Positions 47,024 through 55,457 of a DNA stretch of 64,000 bases are shown here, one piece after another. Source of the stretch: Synechococcus sp. LA31 (GTDB lineage: Bacteria; Cyanobacteriota; Cyanobacteriia; PCC-6307; Cyanobiaceae); assembly GCF_018502385.1 (NCBI RefSeq), contig NZ_CP075523.1, positions 2,170,001 through 2,234,000 on the forward strand. Direction: 5' to 3'. Positions within the stretch are counted from its first letter, which is position 1. Every line of letters begins with the position of its first letter. A model generated the notes under the pieces. It had not been told where the DNA came from. It saw nothing but the letters and a program-made list of their open reading frames with translations, and searched no databases. A program made the position numbers and the translations under genes.

Positions 47024-48697
47024 ATGCCGGAATCGAGAGTCTTCGTTGCGATGTCGGCTGCCCTGGGCCTGATGGCTCCTGTGGCTGCATCCGCTGCTGA
47101 TCTTAATATCTCTGGCGTTAGCCAGTACAACCTCACTGCGTCACGCGACAGCCTGGAGCAGGTGACATCGATCACCCAGTTCTCTGACGTGCAGCCCACT
47201 GACTGGGCTTATCAGGCTCTGGGCAACCTGATCGAGCGCTACGGCTGTGTGGCCGGCTACCCCAACGGCACCTACCGCGGCAACCGTGCAATGACCCGCT
47301 TTGAAGCGGCCGCCTTGTTGAACGCTTGCCTCGACCGGATCACCGACGTGACCGACGAGCTGAAGCGTCTGATGAAGGAGTTCGAAAAGGAACTCGCTGT
47401 GCTGAAGGGCCGCGTGGATGGCCTCGAGGCCAAAGTGGGCGAACTGGAAGCCACCCAGTTCTCCACCACCACCAAGCTCTCAGGTGCGGCCACATTCGTG
47501 CTTGGTGCGATGAACTTCGGTGGCAGTAATCGCGCGGCTGTTGATCAGTACCGCACTGAGGAGGGTGCCACGACATTTAACTATGATGTTCGTCTCAATT
47601 TTGATACCAGCTTTACAGGAAGAGATCTGCTGCGCACCACCTTGAGGGCGGGGAACTTTGCAAGTTCTGGTTTTGGTGATGGTGATCATCAGCAGCAGCT
47701 GGAGGTTGCCTTTCAAGAGGATGCATGTGCCGCTGGCCTGAGCTGTGAGAACGTGCTGGCCGTTAATCGTCTTTTTTATCAGTTCCCAATCGGGGAGCAT
47801 GTGACGGCCACCGTGGGTGGTCGGGTTCGCCAGGACGACATGTTGGCGCTTTGGCCAAGTGTGTACCCCGCTGACACGGTGCTTGATTTCTTTACGCGTG
47901 GTGGTGCCCCTGGTACCTACAGCCTCAATCTTGGAGCTGGTGCAGGCCTCTGGTATCAGAAGAATGGCTGGAGTCTGAGTGTGAACTATGTGGCGGCCAC
48001 TGGGAACGCTGGCAATAGCAGCGGCTGGGGGAGTGATAAGGGGGGTATCGGCACTCGCTATTCCAATGAAACGGGAACCGTTCAGCTCGGTTATACCGCA
48101 GACCAGTGGGGTGCTGCTGTTGCTTACACCTACACATCTCCGTTTGATTATGGCCAGGTTTACGGTGGTGCGGGAACGCCAATGGCTTCTTACATTCCTG
48201 CTACAGCAGATAGCACAAGCTCATTGGGCCTGAGTGCCTATTGGCAGCCTGCTGAGAGTGGATGGATCCCTTCGATCAGCGTGGGGTGGGGTTTGAATGT
48301 GAGCCAAGGCAACTCATCGAGCGGCTATGCACCTCGTGAATTGGGTTCACCTGACTCACTGGGTAATCGTACGTTGGCGAATTACGATGATCATGCTGTG
48401 ACGCAGTCATGGTCTATTGGCCTTCAGTGGCTTGATGCTTTTGTGAAGGGAAATGCTTTGGGAATGGGTGTAGGACAAACCACCTTTGTAACCAGCGGCG
48501 TTGACCTTCCTGCTACGGATGGCAATTATGCTTGGGAGTGGTGGTACAAGTTTCAGGTAACTGACAATATCTCTGTGACGCCGGCTGTGTTTTATCTCAG
48601 TCGACCTTATGGTGCCCTCAGTGGGCGTGGATCATCCAGTGTGGATAGCACGTTCAATAACTTCGCAGCCTTGATCAAAACCAGTTTTAAGTTCTGA
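47024..48697 (+). CDS. SLH-domain porin (iron-uptake/OprB type)
   Basis: About 557 aa from ATG 47024 (ATG 47051 is also possible). The signal peptide ends at VAASAAD. An SLH domain follows (QFSDVQPTDWAYQALGNLIE, GYPNGTYRGNRAMTRFEAAA), then a coiled coil (ELKRLMKEFEKELAVLKGRV), and a barrel from about residue 160 that ends in the outer-membrane Phe (ALIKTSFKF). It is the major outer-membrane porin type (Som) of cyanobacteria; SLH binds the wall. From about 47.53 kb the base composition becomes visibly more AT-rich and the codons change, so the barrel may have a separate origin. Confidence 0.9.
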   Translation: MPESRVFVAMSAALGLMAPVAASAADLNISGVSQYNLTASRDSLEQVTSITQFSDVQPTDWAYQALGNLIERYGCVAGYPNGTYRGNRAMTRFEAAALLNACLDRITDVTDELKRLMKEFEKELAVLKGRVDGLEAKVGELEATQFSTTTKLSGAATFVLGAMNFGGSNRAAVDQYRTEEGATTFNYDVRLNFDTSFTGRDLLRTTLRAGNFASSGFGDGDHQQQLEVAFQEDACAAGLSCENVLAVNRLFYQFPIGEHVTATVGGRVRQDDMLALWPSVYPADTVLDFFTRGGAPGTYSLNLGAGAGLWYQKNGWSLSVNYVAATGNAGNSSGWGSDKGGIGTRYSNETGTVQLGYTADQWGAAVAYTYTSPFDYGQVYGGAGTPMASYIPATADSTSSLGLSAYWQPAESGWIPSISVGWGLNVSQGNSSSGYAPRELGSPDSLGNRTLANYDDHAVTQSWSIGLQWLDAFVKGNALGMGVGQTTFVTSGVDLPATDGNYAWEWWYKFQVTDNISVTPAVFYLSRPYGALSGRGSSSVDSTFNNFAALIKTSFKF

Positions 48698-48720
48698 TGG
48701 TCTTGTGCTGATGCAATGAA

Positions 48721-48745
48721 AAGGGGGCGCAAGCCCCCTTGTTTT
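48721..48745. terminator. Bidirectional terminator between porin and pstS
   Basis: AAGGGGGC (48721-48728) pairs perfectly with GCCCCCTT (48733-48740) around GCAA. On the plus strand GTTTT follows; on the minus strand a TTTTC run follows. It sits between the convergent porin and pstS genes and can serve both. Confidence 0.88.
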
Positions 48746-48783
48746 GAAGAGCTTGAGCTCCGCTGCCTCTGAGCTCCTGCTGA

Positions 48784-49782
48784 TTATTCGCCGATCTGTG
48801 ATACAGCAGCCTTGGCTTTCTCAATCACGGCGGGGGGCATGGTCACGTACCCGAGCTCGGGAGCCTGGGCCTGGGCCTGCTCGGAGAGCATGAAATTGAA
48901 GGCCTTACGTAGCAGTTCAGTGTTGGGGCCGTTGCCGTTTTTGTAGGCCAGGATCCAGGTGAAGGTCACGATCGGGTAGCCCTTTAGTGGGTTGGGGTTG
49001 CCGCCGATCAGCTCGGGGCCCAGATCGATTGACCCCAGTGCTTCGCTTTCGGTGGCACTGGTGGGCTTCACCACCTCGCCGGATGCATTCGTGAGGGCAG
49101 CAGCTTGAAGGTTGCCCTTCACATAGGCCGCTTCCACATAGCCCAGGCCACCTTCCACCTGGTTGAGCTGAGCGGCGACGCCCTCATTGCCCTTAGCCCC
49201 AACGCCGGTGGGCCAGGCCACGGTTTTAGCGCTGCCGGGACCGTTGTTCCAGGCATCTGAGATGGCGGCCAGATGCTTGGTGAAGTTGTAAGTAGTGCCT
49301 GAGCCATCCGAGCGGTGCACCACGGTGAGCTTCTGATCAGCGCAGCCCAGCTGGCTGTAGTTGGTGATCTTGCCCAGGAAAATCTCAGCGAGCTGCTGCT
49401 GGCTGAGCTTGAGATCACAGCTGGGGTTGTTGTAGGCCACAGCAATGGCGCCGGCGGTCATCGGGATCTGCAGCACACCGCGGCTCACCTTGGCGATGTC
49501 TTCAGCTTTCATCGGCGCATCGGATGCACCGAAATCCACGGTGCCGGCCGTGAACTGGCGCACGCCAGCTCCCGAGCCCACCGACTGGTAGTTCACTTTC
49601 ACGCCCTGCTCGGCCAGCTCCTGGAACCAGCGCTGATAAATGGCTGCTGGGAACGAGGCGCCTGCACCAGAGAGGTTTCCGCTGGGGCCACCGCCCCCCC
49701 CGATCGAGCAGGACACGAGGCTCAAACTGGCGGCAACGCCGGCTAGGCCGGTGACGACACGTGCAGTGGTGGTGCGGCGCAT
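48784..49782 (-). CDS. pstS: Phosphate ABC transporter substrate-binding lipoprotein
   Basis: A 332-aa product. The lipobox LSLVSC is followed by a Gly-rich linker. Phosphate-binding blocks are GAGASFPAAIYQRWFQE, YQSVGSGAGVRQF, VDFGASDAPM and HRSDGSGTTYNFTKHL. The PstS C-terminus is normal. It binds phosphate for PstCAB, whose genes are not in this window, so this is an isolated pstS copy of the kind common in cyanobacteria. A weak Pho-box-like sequence lies upstream. Confidence 0.95.
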   Translation of the reverse strand: MRRTTTARVVTGLAGVAASLSLVSCSIGGGGGPSGNLSGAGASFPAAIYQRWFQELAEQGVKVNYQSVGSGAGVRQFTAGTVDFGASDAPMKAEDIAKVSRGVLQIPMTAGAIAVAYNNPSCDLKLSQQQLAEIFLGKITNYSQLGCADQKLTVVHRSDGSGTTYNFTKHLAAISDAWNNGPGSAKTVAWPTGVGAKGNEGVAAQLNQVEGGLGYVEAAYVKGNLQAAALTNASGEVVKPTSATESEALGSIDLGPELIGGNPNPLKGYPIVTFTWILAYKNGNGPNTELLRKAFNFMLSEQAQAQAPELGYVTMPPAVIEKAKAAVSQIGE

Positions 49783-49852
49783 ATGCAGAGATGTAGTCGC
49801 GGGTGGTCGTGATGTAGCGACCCTGAACTGACCCTATGTGCAAGATCAGACT

Positions 49853-49874
49853 GTGACTTAAAGACGAGGTAAAG
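49853..49874 (-). promoter_or_regulatory. Weak Pho-box-like direct repeat upstream of pstS
   Basis: On the minus strand CTTTACCT-CGT-CTTTAAGT-CAC is seen, an 11-base periodic repeat resembling the cyanobacterial Pho box (PyTTAAPyPyT/A units spaced by 3). The first unit has one mismatch and the second is looser; a third is not convincing. It is 71-92 bases before the pstS start, overlapping the end of thiO. Confidence 0.3.
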
Positions 49875-50937
49875 GTTCCGAGGATTGGATCTGCTCCAGC
49901 ACCCAGGCCGCGCTGGCCGGTGCCAGCAGCACGCCATTGCGGTAGTGGCCGCTCGTGAGCAGTAGCCCTGGCTCCAGGGCTTCGAGCAGTGGGGCCGGGC
50001 GGTTGTCGGGGCGGGCGCGCAAACCCTGCCAGTGCCGCACCACATCGGCCTGCTGCAGCCAGGCCGGGGCATGGCCGCCTAACTGCAGCAGCTCCTCCAG
50101 CGCCTCGGGTGAGCCTGTGGTGTTGCCGGGTTCCACCGTCGCCCCCAGCCAGAGCCGGCCACTGGGCCTCGGCACCAGATTGATGCCACCCCAGCTGATG
50201 CTTCCAGGCCAGAGCTCTGCGTTGCAGTCGGCCGGTAATTGCAGCTCCAGGGCTTGACCGAGCACGGGGCTCTGGGGGCGCGCGTGGCCAAGGGGTGCCA
50301 ATAGCGCCGGGCTGCCCAGGCCTGCCGCGATCACCAGCCAATGGCTGAGGCGCCTCTGGCCCGAGCTGGTGTGCACACACCAGCGCTCGGTTTCGCTGGC
50401 GCCGCTCCGCTCGATCCGCAGCACGGGCTTAGCCAGCGTGTCTAGGCCCTGTCGCCGGGCATCGCTCAAGAGTGCCTCCATCGCTGGCATCGGATCGATC
50501 TGACCGTCGTCTGGGGAGAGCAGGCCACCCATCGCGGCGGCGGGCAGTGCGGGCTTGAGGGTTTCCAGTTCCGGCTGCTGCACCAGGCGCAGAGGCAGGC
50601 CCTGCCGCTGGCGCTGCTGCACGAGCTCCTGTTGCGCCTGCCACTCCTGCGCGTTGGCGGCCAGCTGCAGCAGCCCCGGCCGCAGCGGAATGGAATGGCC
50701 GCGGCGCTCGAGTTGTTCACGCCAGCTGTGCCAGAGCGCCAGCGATTGCTGGCGCAGCCGCCAGCCCCGGCCACTGCTGCGCCTGAAGATCTGCGCCATC
50801 AACAAGCCCAAGGCGGCGCTGCTGCCTGCCTCGCTCGACTGCCCCTGGGCCAGGGCTGGATCGATCAGGGCCACGCGATGGCCATGTTCGCTGAGCCACC
50901 AGGCCACAGAAAGGCCCACCACGCCGGCACCGATCAC
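49858..50937 (-). CDS. thiO: Glycine oxidase ThiO-type FAD-dependent oxidase
   Basis: About 359 aa from GTG 50937. The FAD-binding GAGVVGLSVAWWLSEHGH begins at residue 3. The DAO-family blocks SSAALGLLM, GGLLSPDDGQIDPM and, near the end, GLLLTSGHYRNGVLLAPASA match ThiO. It oxidises glycine to the imine used by ThiG in thiazole synthesis. The start is close to the Rossmann motif, and no better upstream codon exists. It lies between psbQ and pstS, all on the minus strand. A related amino-acid oxidase cannot be excluded. Confidence 0.88.
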   Translation of the reverse strand: MIGAGVVGLSVAWWLSEHGHRVALIDPALAQGQSSEAGSSAALGLLMAQIFRRSSGRGWRLRQQSLALWHSWREQLERRGHSIPLRPGLLQLAANAQEWQAQQELVQQRQRQGLPLRLVQQPELETLKPALPAAAMGGLLSPDDGQIDPMPAMEALLSDARRQGLDTLAKPVLRIERSGASETERWCVHTSSGQRRLSHWLVIAAGLGSPALLAPLGHARPQSPVLGQALELQLPADCNAELWPGSISWGGINLVPRPSGRLWLGATVEPGNTTGSPEALEELLQLGGHAPAWLQQADVVRHWQGLRARPDNRPAPLLEALEPGLLLTSGHYRNGVLLAPASAAWVLEQIQSSEPLPRL

Positions 50938-50999
50938 AGAGATCGACGTGGGCCTGCGGGTGGGCGTTGCGATCGAACTGATGATGTGAGGAGGCTGAA

Positions 51000-51506
51000 T
51001 CAGGCCTGCTTCAGATCAGCTTGCACCTGGGCGGGCAGAACCTGCGCATAGAGGCCAAAGCCGCTGGCCACCTTGATGTAGGCCTTGCTCAGGTTGTTGG
51101 CGTCCTGCAGGCGGGCGGCTTCATCGAGCTCGGCCAGAGCTTCCTTGAGGGCGTCAGCGCGCTTGTTGGCTTCGGGGCGCTCGGCGGGCAGCAGGCGCTG
51201 GTTGATGTAGAGCATCTCGCGGCCCACTTCCTGCATCGGGCCGTGGATCAGGTTGCGGGTGAAGGTCCAGTCGCGCTCATTCACCAGGGTGGCCAGCTCA
51301 GGCAGGCGGTTGCGGGCCGACAAAAAGCCTTCGGCTTGGCGTTCGATCACCGCGATGTCTTCAGCGCTGAGGGTGGGGGCCTTGGCCTTGCCGCCACTGC
51401 AGGCGGTGAGGCCGAAGCTCAGCACCAGAGCCAGGGCTACGAGGGCAAGGCTGCGCAGGGTGGATGACAAACGGGTGATCAGCGCGGACATCGACTGAGC
51501 AGCCAT
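51000..51506 (-). CDS. psbQ: Photosystem II lipoprotein PsbQ
   Basis: About 168 aa from ATG 51506 (ATG 51491 also fits). The signal peptide ends in the lipobox LTAC, so the mature protein is lipid-anchored at the lumenal face of the thylakoid. The mature domain is a four-helix bundle: IAVIERQAEGFLSARNRLPE, WTFTRNLIHGPMQEVGREM, ALKEALAELDEAARLQDANN, YIKVASGFGLYAQVL. PsbQ stabilises the oxygen-evolving complex. Divergent from purU. Confidence 0.94.
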   Translation of the reverse strand: MAAQSMSALITRLSSTLRSLALVALALVLSFGLTACSGGKAKAPTLSAEDIAVIERQAEGFLSARNRLPELATLVNERDWTFTRNLIHGPMQEVGREMLYINQRLLPAERPEANKRADALKEALAELDEAARLQDANNLSKAYIKVASGFGLYAQVLPAQVQADLKQA

Positions 51507-51636
51507 GGAATCGGAGCTTGATTGCGGGACTTTACCCAGGGGTTTTGGCCCAGGAGCGCTTGTGGCGCGACCTGCAACCGGCTGTGAGCAACCGGCCGGC
51601 AGAATCCATGGTTTCAGGGCAGCGCCCCGCCTCGCC

Positions 51637-52509
51637 ATGACGGCTGCCACGGCCATCCTTCAGATGATCTGCCCGGACCAGCCCGGTCTGGTGCGGGAGC
51701 TCTCCGGGTGGGTGGCAGGCAACGGCGGCAACATCGTGCATGCCGATCACCACAGCGACCAAGGCGCCGGGTTGTTTCTGAGCCGCATCGAGTGGCAGCT
51801 GGAGGGCTTCGGCTTGCCCCGCGAGGCGATCGCACCTGCGGCGGTGGCTCTGGCTGAGCGGTTGCGCGGGGAGCAGAAGGTGACCTTCTCGGATGAGAAG
51901 CCCGCCGTGGCCATCTTCGTGAGCAAGCAGGATCATTGCCTGCTGGATCTGCTCTGGCGCGTACGCACCGGTGAGCTGCCGATGCGGGTGCCGCTGGTGA
52001 TCGCGAACCACCCGGATCTGGCATCCATCGCCGCAGAGTTCGGCGCGCGTTTCGAGCATGTGCCGATCAGCAACGCCAACCGCGAGGAGGCGGAAGCCCG
52101 GCAGCTGGAGTTGCTGGCGGAGCACGGGATTGAGCTGGTGATCCTGGCCAAATACATGCAGGTGCTCACTCCGCGTTTCCTGGCGGCTTTTGATCCCCCG
52201 GATGCCTTTCACCGGGTGATCAACATCCACCACTCCTTCCTGCCGGCCTTTATGGGGGCTCAGCCCTATCACCGCGCTTGGGAGCGAGGTGTGAAGCTGA
52301 TCGGTGCCACCGGTCACTACGTGACCGAGCACTTGGATGCGGGGCCGATCATTGCCCAGTCCACCGTGTCGGTGGGCCATCGCGATGAAGTGGATGATTT
52401 GATCCGCAAGGGGCGCGACACCGAGCGCCTCGCCCTGGCCAGGGCGGTGCGGCTGCATCTCAAACGCCAGGTGATGGTGTATCGCGGCCGCACGGCGGTG
52501 TTTGAGTGA
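51637..52509 (+). CDS. purU: Formyltetrahydrofolate deformylase
   Basis: A 290-aa enzyme releasing formate from 10-formyl-THF. An N-terminal ACT domain (ILQMICPDQPGLVRELSGWV) precedes a formyltransferase-fold domain: KPAVAIFVSKQDHCLLDLLW, LAKYMQVLTPRFL, INIHHSFLPAF, GATGHYVTEHLDAGPII. The catalytic His and Asp are present. ATG 51637 starts at the ACT domain. It supplies formate to PurT. It overlaps the next gene by 4 bases. Confidence 0.95.
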   Translation: MTAATAILQMICPDQPGLVRELSGWVAGNGGNIVHADHHSDQGAGLFLSRIEWQLEGFGLPREAIAPAAVALAERLRGEQKVTFSDEKPAVAIFVSKQDHCLLDLLWRVRTGELPMRVPLVIANHPDLASIAAEFGARFEHVPISNANREEAEARQLELLAEHGIELVILAKYMQVLTPRFLAAFDPPDAFHRVINIHHSFLPAFMGAQPYHRAWERGVKLIGATGHYVTEHLDAGPIIAQSTVSVGHRDEVDDLIRKGRDTERLALARAVRLHLKRQVMVYRGRTAVFE

Positions 52510-53831
52510 AGGCTCTGCTTCAACGGCTCGACGGCCAGCGGCCGCTCCAGGCCGATCGCCTCGGCTGGCGATGTTTCCAGCTGGGTGTGTTCGTGCTGCC
52601 CTCCAGCGCCCTCTTTGCAGGCTTGTTGCTGTTGGTGGCCCTGATCCAGGGCAGTCGTCGCCGCAGCCCCTGGTGGCACGACCGGGTGAACGGTGTGCTG
52701 GCTCTGATCGCTGGCTTGATGGTGCTGGGAGCCGCCGCCGCCAGCCTGCGTGTTTCGGCTCTACCGGCGTATCCACCCTCGTTGGCCTGGTTGGGGCTGT
52801 TCAATTGGTTGCCTTTCTTCTGGGCCTTTTGGGGCTTCCAGCCCTATCTGGCGGATTCTCCAGGGCGTCGCCGCGCTGCCCTGGCCCTCGTGGCGGGCAC
52901 GGTGCCGGTGCTGGTGACCGGTCTGGGCCAGCTGTGGTTGGGCTGGCATGGACCCTGGCAGATGCTTGGCGGGGCCGTGATCTGGCACCTCAAGCAGGGG
53001 GGGAACCCCCGCGGGAGGCTCTCGGGCCTGTTCGATTACGCCAACATCACGGCTGCCTGGTTGTCGCTGACCTGGCCGCTGCTGTTGGCGGCGCTGCTGG
53101 CTTGTTGGCGGCGCTGGCGCGACCGTGCCGCCGGAAGCAGCTGGCGCCTATGGGTGGTGCTGGCTTTGGCGGCGGTACAGGTGGGGGCCCTTTATCTCAC
53201 CGATTCCCGCAATGCCTGGGGGGCGATGCTGCTGGCGGTGCCCCTGGTGGCTGGTCCTGCCAGTTGGTTGTGGTTGTTGCCCTTGCTGCTGCTGACCCTG
53301 CTACCGGTGGCCCTAGCCACCTTGCCCGGTATCCCTGCCCTCTTGCAGGATCCTGCGCGTGCCTTGGTGCCCCAATCGATCTGGGGCCGCCTCAACGACC
53401 TCAATCACCACAGCCAGCGCAAGTGGGCTTCGCTGCGGATCACCCAATGGAGCGTGGCGGCAGGCTTGATCGCTGAGCGCCCCTGGCTGGGCTGGGGCGC
53501 GGCGGCCTTCAGCGTGATCTATCCCCTGCGCACCGGCCGGTGGCATGGGCATCCCCACAACATCGCTTTCGACTTGGCCATCAGCCATGGCCTCCCGGCG
53601 GCGGTGCTGCTGGTGGGCTTGGTGCTCTGGCTGTTGATTCGCGGTGCCCGCCAGGGCATGGTGCAAGGCCCGGTGTTCGATCGGGCCTGGTGGGCGGCGG
53701 TGCTGGTGCTGGCGATGCTCCATGCCAGTGACATTCCGATCTACGACAGCCGCATCAACATCGCTGGCTGGATCCTGCTCGCGGGCCTGCGCTGTTGGTT
53801 CCCTAGTCCAGGGCCTCGTGCTGGTGTTTGA
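52506..53831 (+). CDS. O-antigen-ligase-like polytopic membrane protein
   Basis: A 441-aa product with about ten to twelve transmembrane helices. The Wzy_C/O-antigen-ligase pattern is visible late: ERPWLGWGAAAFSVIYPL and the HGHPHNIAFDLAISHGLPAA block with conserved His. Such proteins polymerise or ligate glycans at the outer face of the inner membrane. GTG 52506 overlaps the purU stop. IctB-like cyanobacterial proteins share the fold, but this one is a general member. Overlaps the convergent radical-SAM gene by 29 bases. Confidence 0.85.
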   Translation: MKALLQRLDGQRPLQADRLGWRCFQLGVFVLPSSALFAGLLLLVALIQGSRRRSPWWHDRVNGVLALIAGLMVLGAAAASLRVSALPAYPPSLAWLGLFNWLPFFWAFWGFQPYLADSPGRRRAALALVAGTVPVLVTGLGQLWLGWHGPWQMLGGAVIWHLKQGGNPRGRLSGLFDYANITAAWLSLTWPLLLAALLACWRRWRDRAAGSSWRLWVVLALAAVQVGALYLTDSRNAWGAMLLAVPLVAGPASWLWLLPLLLLTLLPVALATLPGIPALLQDPARALVPQSIWGRLNDLNHHSQRKWASLRITQWSVAAGLIAERPWLGWGAAAFSVIYPLRTGRWHGHPHNIAFDLAISHGLPAAVLLVGLVLWLLIRGARQGMVQGPVFDRAWWAAVLVLAMLHASDIPIYDSRINIAGWILLAGLRCWFPSPGPRAGV

Positions 53832-55362
53832 GCAGGGTGGCTTTGGGCAACGGTCCCTCTAGGTGTTCCCAGGGCAGCACCCGCCCCGGTTCCCAGTTGG
53901 CGTGGATCACCTCTTCCCACGGTGGCGGTAGTGGTGCCTCGGCTGAGGCCTCGCTTTCCCGCACGGCCCGATAAGCCTGCTTCCACCCCCCCAGGCTTTC
54001 GTGGCGGCCGCGGGCGGCAGCGATCACCGGAGCTAGGCGGCGGTCGCTGCGGGAGAGCAAGGCCTGGATCACGCTCCAGCCGTAGCTCTCGGGGCGCAAT
54101 TCGATGCCCTTGGGCTTGAGCCGCTTGGCCAGCAGCTTGAGCCGCTTCTCGGCTTCAACGCGGACTCCTTGCCACTGAAAGGGCGTGTGGGCCTTGGGCA
54201 CAAACGTGCTGACCCCGAGCGACAGCCGCAGCCCGGGAGTGGCTTTTTTTAGGGCCAGCAGCAGCTCGGCGGTGGCCTCCACATCGGCCTCTGCTTCGCT
54301 CGGCAGCCCCACCATTCCGTAAAGCTTCAGGCCGCTGAGGCCACCTTCTTTGGCGTAGCGGGCGGCTGCATAGATCTCCTCGGTGGCCAGCTTCTTGTTC
54401 ACCACCTCACGCATGCGCTCGCTGCCGCTCTCGATCGCGATCGTGAGCGATTTGCTGCCCCGTTTGGCCAGGATCCGCCCCAGCTCGGGCGTCACCGTGG
54501 CGGCCCGCACCGAGCTCACGCTCACCCGCGTGCCCTCGAAGCGATCGCCATCCAGCCACTGCAAGAGATCGGCGAACTGAGGGTGCTGGGTCACCGATGC
54601 CCCCAGCAGCCCGAGGCGCTGTGTGGCGGTGAGACCCTTTTCCACCGCAGGGATTAGGCCGTCATCAAGGCTTGGGGTGCGAAAGGGCAGCGTGAGGTAG
54701 CTCGCGAGGCAGAAGCGGCAGAGCTCTGGGCAGCTGCGCACCACCTCCACCATGTGGATATCAGGCCATGCCGCCTCCGGTGTGATCACCGTGGAATGGC
54801 TGAGGGTGTTGCCGCGCCAGGTTTGCTTGGCCGCCGTAGCCGGGATGCCTGCTTCGGTGGGCTCAACCGCCAACAGCTCCCCATCTGCGCCGTAGCGGGG
54901 GGCATAGAGCGCCGGCACATACACACCCGGCACCTGGGCCAGCCGCCGCAGCCGTTCGGGTCGAGGGGCTTCGCGACATGCCTGCAGGGCGTCGATGAAG
55001 GCGGGCAGCAGCAGCTCCCCGTCACCGAGCAGCACCACGTCGAAAAACGGTGCCAGTGGTTCGGGGTTGGCGGTGAGCACCGGGCCGCCGCCGAACACGA
55101 TTGGGTCCCGATCCCCCCGCTCGGCTGCCCAAAGAGGGATGCGCTGCTGCTCGAGCAGATCCAGCAGCACCGGTCCATCCAGCTCCCAGCTCAGCGACAG
55201 GCCGAACAGATCGCAGTAGCGGTGAGCTGGGTCGCCCTGGTCGGTGAACAGGCGCCGCACATCCACATCGGAGCGGCGGGCCAGGGTGGCCCACACCACC
55301 TGGTAGCCGAGGCTGGTGATCCCCACTGTGTAGGTGCTGGGGAAGGCCAGCACCGCCCGCAA
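53803..55362 (-). CDS. B12-binding-type radical SAM protein
   Basis: About 519 aa from TTG 55362; the frame is open further upstream, so the start is uncertain. The N-terminal domain (VLAFPSTYTVGITSLGYQVV, IVFGGGPVLTANPEPLAPFF) resembles the cobalamin-binding domain of TIGR03960-type proteins. The radical SAM cluster is SCPELCRFC (CxxxCxxC), followed by VSSVRAATVTPELGRILAKR and IAIESGSERMREVVNKKL. The substrate is unknown; the family is widespread in cyanobacteria. Two segments read like tRNA- or lipid-modifying relatives, but nothing is certain. Confidence 0.88.
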   Translation of the reverse strand: MRAVLAFPSTYTVGITSLGYQVVWATLARRSDVDVRRLFTDQGDPAHRYCDLFGLSLSWELDGPVLLDLLEQQRIPLWAAERGDRDPIVFGGGPVLTANPEPLAPFFDVVLLGDGELLLPAFIDALQACREAPRPERLRRLAQVPGVYVPALYAPRYGADGELLAVEPTEAGIPATAAKQTWRGNTLSHSTVITPEAAWPDIHMVEVVRSCPELCRFCLASYLTLPFRTPSLDDGLIPAVEKGLTATQRLGLLGASVTQHPQFADLLQWLDGDRFEGTRVSVSSVRAATVTPELGRILAKRGSKSLTIAIESGSERMREVVNKKLATEEIYAAARYAKEGGLSGLKLYGMVGLPSEAEADVEATAELLLALKKATPGLRLSLGVSTFVPKAHTPFQWQGVRVEAEKRLKLLAKRLKPKGIELRPESYGWSVIQALLSRSDRRLAPVIAAARGRHESLGGWKQAYRAVRESEASAEAPLPPPWEEVIHANWEPGRVLPWEHLEGPLPKATLLKHQHEALD

Positions 55363-55457
55363 CGCACCCGCCTCCGGCTGGGCGGGTTCAAACAGCAGGG
55401 TTTCCTGGTTCAGGGTTGGCCTGGGCGCGATCGCACCAGGCTCTCACCCGGCCTCGC

